Part shown: positions 1-5,381 of the stretch, piece after piece
How positions within the stretch are numbered: position 1 is the stretch's first letter
How the letters are laid out: each line of letters opens with the position of its first letter
Assembly: GCA_964390805.1 (NCBI GenBank)
Contig: CAYMKL010000198.1
Location: forward strand, 1-9,256
Direction of reading: 5' to 3'
DNA: 9,256 bases
Source: CAYMKL01 sp964390805
GTDB taxonomy: Bacteria; Chloroflexota; Anaerolineae; VGOG01
Position numbers and translations under genes: made by a program
The notes under the pieces: generated by a model
Databases searched by the model: none
Told to the model about the DNA's origin: nothing
The model's input: only the letters and a program-made list of their open reading frames with translations

Positions 1-59
1 TTATCATTTGAGGGAATTATACCATCCCGGTAACATTTTACATGAATGAATGCGCTGAT

Positions 60-88
60 TTGACAAAGGCAGAGAAAATTGGTATAAT
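60..88 (+). promoter_or_regulatory. Consensus sigma-70-type promoter of rpoB
   Basis: A perfect -35 hexamer TTGACA (60-65) and a perfect -10 hexamer TATAAT (83-88) are separated by exactly 17 bp. Transcription would begin near 95, giving a leader of about 97 nt before rpoB. The 59 bases upstream are AT-rich and show no gene that I can recognise. A full consensus match is expected for a housekeeping gene transcribed on its own. No start-site data are available, so the +1 position is inferred from spacing. Confidence 0.9.
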
Positions 89-110
89 ATCAAATTGCGT
101 CTATTTCTGT

Positions 111-152
111 AACCCAATTTGCGGAGGCGCAAATGTCCCAGCGAATTGGGTT
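111..152 (+). promoter_or_regulatory. Structured rpoB leader with overlapping inverted repeats
   Basis: Two inverted repeats compete in the leader. The outer one is a perfect 9-bp pair, AACCCAATT (111-119) with AATTGGGTT (144-152), followed by only four T residues (151-154). The inner one is a perfect 7-bp pair, ATTTGCG (117-123) with CGCAAAT (128-134), with a GAGG tetraloop. They share bases 117-119, so they cannot both form fully. The inner hairpin puts a GGAGG ribosome binding site in its loop and an ATG at the base of its 3' arm. A regulatory leader (attenuator or translation switch) is inferred; the T run is too short for a confident terminator. Confidence 0.6.
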
Positions 153-195
153 TTACCGTTTCTATTGTAAAGGGGGAGCCAGAGGCAATCTATGA
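133..195 (+). CDS. Possible 20-residue leader peptide overlapping the rpoB start
   Basis: An ATG at 133 follows a strong GGAGG site (123-127) with a 5-nt spacer. The frame stays open for 20 codons and stops at TGA 193-195. That stop overlaps the rpoB ATG (192-194) in an ATGA arrangement, typical of translational coupling. The peptide begins MSQRIGFYRFYC and is basic and aromatic; I recognise no family. Its ribosome binding site and start lie in the small leader hairpin, so its translation could depend on leader folding, and ribosomes ending here could re-initiate on rpoB. An ORF this short can arise by chance, so it is a candidate only. Confidence 0.4.
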   Translation: MSQRIGFYRFYCKGGARGNL

Positions 196-3100
196 TTAGT
201 CATCTTGGTAGCAAGTCGTATGCTAGAATCTCGGATGTGCATCACCTGCCCGATCTGATCGAGGTGCAGTTGCACTCCTTTGAGTGGTTTCAAAAAGTGG
301 CCCTGCGGGAGTTGTTCGATGAAATCTCGCCCATCATCAGCTACAGCAGGAACCTGGAACTTCACTTCCCTGGCTTCAACCAGCGCATGAACAGGGAGTT
401 CGGCCTGGACTATCGCTTCGAGGAGCCTAAGTACACTGAGGCAGAGTGTCTGAATAGGGACATAACTTTCGCCGCTCCACTGTATGTGAATGTCATGCTC
501 TACAACAGGGAGATAGACCAGCCCATGGTGCAGGAGATATTCATGGGTGATTTCCCCATCATGACCGAAAGCGGCACTTTCATCATCAACGGCACCGAGC
601 GGGTGGTGGTCAGCCAGTTGATTCGTTCTCCCGGCGCTTACTTCGACGCCGAGGAGGAGCGGACTACGGGGCGCCTGCTCAGCAATGCCAAACTCATCCC
701 CGACCGGGGAGCCTGGATGGAGTTCGAGACTCGCAAGAGCGACTACATCATCATCAAGTTTAATCGTAAGCGTACCTTCCCCGTGACCGTCCTCCTGCGA
801 GCTCTGGCAGCAGTGGACGATGGCTCTGGCAGCGAGATTCTCAAAGAGGGTAGCGACAGAGAACTGTTGGAGCTCTTCGCGGAAGTTGATAACATGCCCT
901 CCCATCAGTACATCACCACCACCATCCAGCAGGAGCCGGAGTGGGATCCGAAGAAAGGTCGCACCGTGGCCGACGAGGCCATGCTCGAGTTTTTCAAAAA
1001 AATGCGCCCCGGTGATCCGTCAACGCTCGATAATGCCAGGGAATATCTGAGGGCCCAGCTTTTTGACCAGCACCGTTATAATTTGGAGAAAGTGGGGCGC
1101 TATAAGCTCAATCAGCGACTTGGCCTGGACATACCGCTTGATCGGCGCACCATCACCAAAGAAGACCTGGTCAGGCTGGTGGAGCGCATGATCCGCATCA
1201 ACAACGGAGTGGAAGATCCCGATGACATAGACCACCTGGGCAATCGTCGGGTGAAGACCGTGGGCGAGCTTGTCCAGAACAAGTTGCGCATCGGACTCAG
1301 GCGCATGGAGCGGGTGGTGAAGGAGCGCATGAGCATCCGCGACCCGGAACAGGTCACCCCCGTGGCCTTGATCAACATCCGACCAGTGGTGGCGGTTGTC
1401 CGAGAGTTCTTCGGCGGCAGCCAACTCTCTCAGTTCATGGAACAGACCAACCCCCTGGCCGAGCTTACCCACAAGCGGACCCTGTCAGCCCTGGGTCCGG
1501 GAGGACTAAGGCGCGAGCGGGCGGGCTTCGACGTGCGCGATGTTCACCATAGCCACTACGGGCGCATCTGCCCCATCGAAACCCCCGAAGGGCCCAACAT
1601 TGGCCTCATCGGTCGCCTGGCTACCTATGGTAAGGTGAACGACTTTGGCTTCATTGAAACCCCGTATCGTAAAGTGATCAGATCTGTGCCCAACGAATAC
1701 GAGCAGTTACTGGATAAGACCTTGCGGAGACAGGTTCTCGATCCTGATGGCGGGGAGGTGGTGGCCGAGGCAGGGACCCTCATTACCCCGGAGTTGGCTG
1801 AGCGCATCGCATCGCTGCCCCTGGAGGACGAAGTCAAAATCCAGCCCATGGTCACCAATGAGATCGTCTATCTCTCGGCCGACAAGGAGGACAAATACAC
1901 CATCGCTCAGGCCAACGCTCGCCTGGATGACAAAGGGCAGTTTGCTAGCTCTCGCGTCTCGGTGCGGCGCAGCCAGAAGTTCCTCTTCGAGGCGGCAGAG
2001 AAGGTTGACTACATAGACGTCTCACCCAAACAGATTGTGGGCATCTCGACAGCTCTTATCCCTTTCCTAGAGCATAACGATGCCAACCGTGCCCTGATGG
2101 GCTCCAATATGCAACGCCAGGCAGTGCCCTTGATTGTCCCTGAGGTGCCCCTGGTTAGCACCGGTATGGAGTGGGATGCCGCCATTGATTCGGGTCAGGT
2201 GATTGTGGCCAGAGAGGACGGTGAGGTGGTTAGCACCACCAGCCGCCAGATTGTGGTGGCTGGCGGTGATGGCCTTCGAGTCTACCCCTTGCGCAGGTAC
2301 AGTCGCTCCAACCAGTCAACTTGTATTGATCAGCGCTCCATTGTGAGCAAGGGGCAGCGTGTTAAGAAGGGGGATGTATTGGCCGATTCCTCCTCTACCG
2401 ACAGCGGTGAGCTAGCCCTGGGACAGAACATGTTGGTGGCTTTCATGTCCTGGGAGGGCGGCAATTATGAGGACGCGGTGCTGATCAGCGAGAGGCTGGT
2501 ACGGGAAGACAAGTTTACCTCCATTCACATTGAGAAGCATGAGAGCGAATCTCGTGATACCAAGCTTGGCCCTGAGGAGATCACTCGCGACATACCCAAT
2601 GTGGGAGAAGAGGCCCTGAAAGACCTTGATGAGGACGGCATCGTGCACATTGGGGCGAGAGTGGGGCCCAACGACATCCTGGTGGGTAAGATCACCCCCA
2701 AAGGTGAGAAGGAGCTGACCCCTGAGGAAAAACTCCTGAGGGCTATCTTTGGTGAGAAAGCCAGGGATGTCAAGGATTCGAGCTTGCGCCTGGCCCACGG
2801 TGAGCGAGGCAAAGTGGTTGATGTGAGTATCTTCACCCGTGATGAGCACCGGGACCTCCCGGCTGGCGTTGACAAAATGGTGCGAGTCAGCGTGGCGCAG
2901 CGGCGCAAGATCACCGAAGGCGACAAGATGGCCGGCCGCCACGGCAATAAGGGAGTTATCTCCAGGGTTCTTCCCATTGAGGACATGCCCTTCCTTGCCG
3001 ATGGCACTCCAGTGGAGCTCATTCTCAACCCCTTGGGTGTGCCGGGGCGTATGAACATCGGTCAGATCCTGGAGACCCATCTGGGCTGGGCCGCCAGCCG

Positions 3101-4112
3101 GCTGGGTTTCCGGGCCGTTTCCCCCGTTTTCGATGGGGCTGATGAGAAAGAGATCGCAGCAGAGCTGGGACGGGCCTGGCTTATTGACAAGGCCTGGCAT
3201 GAAATCACTGAGCGAGCCTGGCAGTGGCTGGATGAGGTGGAGTACGACCTCGAGTACCTGGAGGACGACGAAGACGCCCGCTTTCTTTACATCAGCCAGT
3301 GGTTGGAGGGGAAGGGGTACGATGAGGAAGCATTGGCGACAGACCTGATCTATGCGCGCCGCTGTGTTCTTCGTGAGTGGCTGAAGGAGCATGGTTACGA
3401 CCCTGAGGCCATCCTGGTCTTCGAGGGGGATCCGCGTTCCACTGCAGAGAAGGAGGAGGCGGACCGTCTAGCGCACATAGTTTGCCTGCGCGTGTGGCTG
3501 GAGGAGCAGGAAACAGCAAGCGGGGGAGCATCGGCTCTGTCGAATGAAGAGGTGGAGCTGGAGGCCCTGCGTGTGAGCAAAGAGACGGGTATCCCCTTGC
3601 CTACACTAGGTAAGGCCATCCTTTATGATGGCAAAACCGGGGAGCCCTTTGACCAGCCGGTCACGGTTGGTGTTATCCACATGATGAAGTTGGCTCACTT
3701 GGTGGAGGACAAAGTACACGCTCGTTCCACGGGGCCCTATTCTCTGGTCACCCAGCAGCCCTTGGGCGGCAAGGCCCAGTTTGGGGGCCAGCGCTTCGGC
3801 GAAATGGAGGTTTGGGCACTGGAGGCTTATGGGGCCGCTCATACCCTGCAGGAGATGCTCACCATCAAATCCGACGATGTCGTGGGGCGGGTAGGCACCT
3901 ACGAGGCTATTGTCAAGGGGGAGGAGATCCAGGAGCCTGGCGTGCCGGCCTCTTTCAAGGTGCTGGTCAAAGAGCTACAGAGCCTGGGCCTCTCGGTAGA
4001 GGCGATCAACGACAACGGAGAGATCATCAAGTTCGGGAAGGACGACGAGACGGAGAGGCTTCCCCGCCTCGGCCTGGGCCTGGGTTTGCCGAGATACAGC
4101 AGAAGCGATTAG
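192..4112 (+). CDS. rpoB: DNA-directed RNA polymerase subunit beta
   Basis: This is the beta subunit of RNA polymerase, which with beta' forms the catalytic cleft for transcription. The N-terminus (SYARISDVHHLPDLIEVQL) is typical of the family. The rifampicin pocket lies at 414-434, with ICPIETPEGPNIGLIG soon after. DKMAGRHGNKG is at 911-921, GQILETHLGW at 957-966, and the conserved clamp segment HARSTGPYSL...WALEAYGA at 1176-1215. The 1306 residues include a lineage-type insertion of about 135 residues (roughly 984-1142), described separately. The ATG at 192 is the only reasonable start: the frame has a stop at 168-170 and no start codon between. AGAGG (181-185) lies 6 nt upstream and a stronger GGGGGAG (172-178) 13 nt upstream. 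The gene has its own promoter and terminator and, unusually, is not followed by rpoC. Confidence 0.99.
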   Translation: MISHLGSKSYARISDVHHLPDLIEVQLHSFEWFQKVALRELFDEISPIISYSRNLELHFPGFNQRMNREFGLDYRFEEPKYTEAECLNRDITFAAPLYVNVMLYNREIDQPMVQEIFMGDFPIMTESGTFIINGTERVVVSQLIRSPGAYFDAEEERTTGRLLSNAKLIPDRGAWMEFETRKSDYIIIKFNRKRTFPVTVLLRALAAVDDGSGSEILKEGSDRELLELFAEVDNMPSHQYITTTIQQEPEWDPKKGRTVADEAMLEFFKKMRPGDPSTLDNAREYLRAQLFDQHRYNLEKVGRYKLNQRLGLDIPLDRRTITKEDLVRLVERMIRINNGVEDPDDIDHLGNRRVKTVGELVQNKLRIGLRRMERVVKERMSIRDPEQVTPVALINIRPVVAVVREFFGGSQLSQFMEQTNPLAELTHKRTLSALGPGGLRRERAGFDVRDVHHSHYGRICPIETPEGPNIGLIGRLATYGKVNDFGFIETPYRKVIRSVPNEYEQLLDKTLRRQVLDPDGGEVVAEAGTLITPELAERIASLPLEDEVKIQPMVTNEIVYLSADKEDKYTIAQANARLDDKGQFASSRVSVRRSQKFLFEAAEKVDYIDVSPKQIVGISTALIPFLEHNDANRALMGSNMQRQAVPLIVPEVPLVSTGMEWDAAIDSGQVIVAREDGEVVSTTSRQIVVAGGDGLRVYPLRRYSRSNQSTCIDQRSIVSKGQRVKKGDVLADSSSTDSGELALGQNMLVAFMSWEGGNYEDAVLISERLVREDKFTSIHIEKHESESRDTKLGPEEITRDIPNVGEEALKDLDEDGIVHIGARVGPNDILVGKITPKGEKELTPEEKLLRAIFGEKARDVKDSSLRLAHGERGKVVDVSIFTRDEHRDLPAGVDKMVRVSVAQRRKITEGDKMAGRHGNKGVISRVLPIEDMPFLADGTPVELILNPLGVPGRMNIGQILETHLGWAASRLGFRAVSPVFDGADEKEIAAELGRAWLIDKAWHEITERAWQWLDEVEYDLEYLEDDEDARFLYISQWLEGKGYDEEALATDLIYARRCVLREWLKEHGYDPEAILVFEGDPRSTAEKEEADRLAHIVCLRVWLEEQETASGGASALSNEEVELEALRVSKETGIPLPTLGKAILYDGKTGEPFDQPVTVGVIHMMKLAHLVEDKVHARSTGPYSLVTQQPLGGKAQFGGQRFGEMEVWALEAYGAAHTLQEMLTIKSDDVVGRVGTYEAIVKGEEIQEPGVPASFKVLVKELQSLGLSVEAINDNGEIIKFGKDDETERLPRLGLGLGLPRYSRSD
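3141..3617 (+). other. Trp/Glu-rich insertion in RpoB with tandem WL-x-GYD units
   Basis: This segment encodes RpoB residues about 984-1142. It lies between the conserved VFDGA and LYDGKTGEPF motifs, which in Escherichia coli and Bacillus are only some 25 residues apart, so about 135 residues are extra. The insertion is strongly acidic and rich in Trp. It contains repeated helical-looking units anchored by Trp-Leu at 1012, 1037, 1063 and 1102. Two units match closely (WLEGKGYDEEAL and WLKEHGYDPEAI), a third is looser (WLDEVEYDLEYL), and the last is cut short. The frame and codon use continue smoothly, so it is a real protein insertion and not a frameshift. I recall a similar insertion in Anaerolineae RpoB; its function is unknown to me. 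Confidence 0.85.
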
Positions 4113-4121
4113 CTCGGCAAT

Positions 4122-4152
4122 GTTCGGCTTAGTTCTTGCCGGAACCCTTTTT
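4122..4152 (+). terminator. Probable intrinsic terminator after rpoB
   Basis: Ten bases past the rpoB stop, GTTCGGC (4122-4128) pairs with GCCGGAAC (4138-4145) through 7 bp with one bulged G and a 9-nt loop. CCTTTTT (4146-4152) follows. An alternative stem, CGGCAA (4115-4120) with TTGCCG (4136-4141), overlaps it. Together they suggest the rpoB transcript ends here, before the next promoter. The stem is modest and some read-through into rpsL is possible. Confidence 0.6.
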
Positions 4153-4157
4153 GAGAT

Positions 4158-4186
4158 TTGCTCTTTTCAATCGTTTGTGCTATAAT
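4158..4186 (+). promoter_or_regulatory. Promoter of the str operon (rpsL onward)
   Basis: A perfect -10 TATAAT (4181-4186) carries an upstream TGC, giving the extended -10 form TGCTATAAT. At 17 bp spacing lies a weak -35, TTGCTC (4158-4163), matching three of six consensus bases. The extended -10 would compensate for the poor -35. Transcription would start near 4193 and leave a leader of about 150 nt before rpsL. The site directly follows the rpoB terminator, which supports two separate transcription units. Confidence 0.8.
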
Positions 4187-4216
4187 GTGTCGAAATCGTG
4201 GGCTAAACGTTCCCTG

Positions 4217-4234
4217 GCTCACTTCATGGTGAGC
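4217..4234 (+). promoter_or_regulatory. Small hairpin in the rpsL leader
   Basis: GCTCAC (4217-4222) and GTGAGC (4229-4234) form a perfect 6-bp stem with a 6-nt loop, TTCATG. Outer AACG (4206-4209) and CGTT (4236-4239) could extend it across an internal loop. It lies just after the inferred transcription start. A regulatory or mRNA-stabilising role is inferred only. Confidence 0.45.
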
Positions 4235-4249
4235 GCGTTAGGTTAAAGC

Positions 4250-4279
4250 GAGGCCATCGCGACTCTCAACGATGGCCTC
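4250..4279 (+). promoter_or_regulatory. Perfect 10-bp hairpin in the rpsL leader, possible attenuator
   Basis: GAGGCCATCG (4250-4259) and CGATGGCCTC (4270-4279) form an uninterrupted 10-bp stem with a 10-nt loop. Only TTTC follows, so it is a weak terminator at best. It sits about 65 nt upstream of the rpsL start, in the leader of the str operon. A role in attenuation, r-protein feedback or RNA stability is plausible but unproven. I do not match it to a named ribosomal leader family. Confidence 0.6.
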
Positions 4280-4343
4280 TTTCAATGGATTTATCCCTTG
4301 AGGATGCCAGTCAGTAGAGCTAGGCTTGGGAGGAGAGTGTAAC

Positions 4344-4775
4344 TTGCCAACAATCAACCAACTGGTCAGAAAAGGACGGAAGAAACAGCGGAAGAAGAGC
4401 AAGGCTCCGGCTTTGCACTATACCTTCAATGCCTTGAAGCAGAAGAGGGATCGGCGTCCTAGAGGGGCGCCTCAGAAACAGGGCGTCTGCACTCAGGTCA
4501 AAACGATGACCCCCAAGAAGCCCAACTCCGCTTTGCGCAAGATCGCCAGGGTGCGCCTCACCAATGGCATTGAGGTCACGGCCTACATACCCGGCGAGGG
4601 GCACAGCTTGCAGGAACACTCTGTAGTCTTGATCCGGGGTGGCCGAGTCAAAGACTTACCAGGCGTTCGCTACCATGTGATCCGGGGAACCTTGGATGCC
4701 ACCGGGGTCGAGGATCGCAGCAGGGGGCGTTCAAAGTATGGTACCAAGATGCCCAAAAAGTCGAGGCAAGAGTAA
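4344..4775 (+). CDS. rpsL: 30S ribosomal protein S12, TTG start
   Basis: S12 sits at the decoding centre of the 30S subunit and affects accuracy and streptomycin binding. The 143-residue product has the usual core: TPKKPNSALRK (56-66), LTNGIEVTAYIPGEGH, and GGRVKDLPGVRYH (99-111). Lys59 and Lys103, equivalents of the classic streptomycin-resistance sites, are unchanged, and Asp104 matches the beta-methylthiolated Asp. About 18 extra residues at roughly 25-43 (HYTFNALKQKRDRRPRGA), compared with the 124-residue E. coli protein, lie before PQKQGVCT; Bacillus-type S12 has an insertion at the same place. The start is TTG at 4344, because the protein then begins (M)PTINQLVRKG as in the family and GGGAGGAGAG lies correctly upstream. 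An in-frame TTG at 4326 would place the ribosome binding site inside the gene. It is the first gene of the str operon. Confidence 0.97.
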   Translation: MPTINQLVRKGRKKQRKKSKAPALHYTFNALKQKRDRRPRGAPQKQGVCTQVKTMTPKKPNSALRKIARVRLTNGIEVTAYIPGEGHSLQEHSVVLIRGGRVKDLPGVRYHVIRGTLDATGVEDRSRGRSKYGTKMPKKSRQE

Positions 4776-4780
4776 GATCA

Positions 4781-4845
4781 TTGCGATGGGCGAAGGTCTC
4801 CTGACCGAGCCCTTGTCGCCTCGGTCGGAGACCTTCGGCGATCAG
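4781..4845 (+). repeat. Palindromic spacer repeat, complete copy A (rpsL-rpsG)
   Basis: The left arm CGAAGGTCTCCTGACCGAG (4791-4809) and right arm CTCGGTCGGAGACCTTCG (4820-4837) are reverse complements over 18 bp, with one extra T in the left arm and a 10-nt loop. Each arm is also partly self-complementary (GGTC...GACC), so a cruciform-like fold is possible. No T run follows on either strand, which argues against an intrinsic terminator. Related copies lie in the fusA-tuf and tuf-rpsJ spacers. It resembles REP or MITE-like intergenic repeats, or a repeated mRNA regulatory or processing hairpin. It occupies over half of the 122-nt rpsL-rpsG spacer, where the S7 repressor site lies in E. coli. 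Confidence 0.9.
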
Positions 4846-4897
4846 AAGAGAGGCCGAGAGAAGAGTAGTATCTTCAAGTTGGGAGTAGGAGTTTAGT

Positions 4898-5368
4898 ATG
4901 CCCAGACGCTATCGTCCTTCTAAGCGGGAGATTAAACCCGATATAAAGTACAACAATGTGGTGGTGGCCAAATTCATCAACAAACTGATGAAGGGGGGCA
5001 AAAAGAGCCTGGCAGCCAGGATTCTTTACACTTCATTTGACATCATCGAAGAGAGAATGAAAAAGAACCCTCTGGATGTGTTTGAACAGGCCATTGACAA
5101 TGCAGCCCCAGTCTTGGAGGTTAAGCCCAGGCGGGTTGGCGGGGCGACTTATCAGATACCCATGGAGGTTCCGCCCGACCGACGATTCTCGCTAGCCGTG
5201 CGTTGGCTGCTACAGTCGGCTCGTAGTCGCCCCGGCAAATCAATGGCTGAGAAGTTGGCCAACGAGTTGATGGATGCTGCTCAGGGCACTGGGGCTTCTA
5301 TCAAGAAGAAAGACGATACCCACAGGATGGCTGAAGCTAACAAGGCTTTTGCTCACTACCGGTGGTAA
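4898..5368 (+). CDS. rpsG: 30S ribosomal protein S7
   Basis: S7 is the primary 16S rRNA-binding protein that starts assembly of the 30S head and lies near the E site and mRNA exit. The 156-residue protein is full length for the family. Diagnostic segments are INKLMKGGKK (28-37 region), FEQAIDNAAPVLEVKPRRVGGATYQIP in the middle, and the C-terminal KKDDTHRMAEANKAFAHYRW. The ATG at 4898 has AGGAG (4887-4891) 6 nt upstream. It follows rpsL across a 122-nt spacer filled largely by palindromic copy A and precedes fusA by 13 nt, so fusA is probably translationally coupled to it. In E. coli S7 represses this operon by binding the rpsL-rpsG spacer; whether it does so here cannot be told. Confidence 0.98.
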   Translation: MPRRYRPSKREIKPDIKYNNVVVAKFINKLMKGGKKSLAARILYTSFDIIEERMKKNPLDVFEQAIDNAAPVLEVKPRRVGGATYQIPMEVPPDRRFSLAVRWLLQSARSRPGKSMAEKLANELMDAAQGTGASIKKKDDTHRMAEANKAFAHYRW

Positions 5369-5381
5369 GTGGGTTGTGGTC

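Noticed and set aside
2412..3392. Long open frame on the minus strand inside rpoB (326 codons)
   Set aside because: It lies antisense to conserved rpoB sequence, shows no recognisable domain and is explained by the codon bias of the + strand gene.
4226..4246. Six-codon ATG frame in the rpsL leader as a second leader peptide
   Set aside because: There is no ribosome binding site before it and its ATG lies partly in a hairpin loop; chance is the simplest explanation.
4285..4317. Ten-codon ATG frame before rpsL
   Set aside because: The upstream bases (CTCTTTCA) hold no ribosome binding site and nothing links it to the rpsL start.
4326..4343. Extended S12 N-terminus starting at TTG 4326
   Set aside because: It would place the ribosome binding site inside the gene and add residues absent from the family.
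4781..4845. Palindromic copy A as an intrinsic terminator
   Set aside because: No T run follows the stem on either strand, and termination here would cut off the essential rpsG, fusA and tuf genes.
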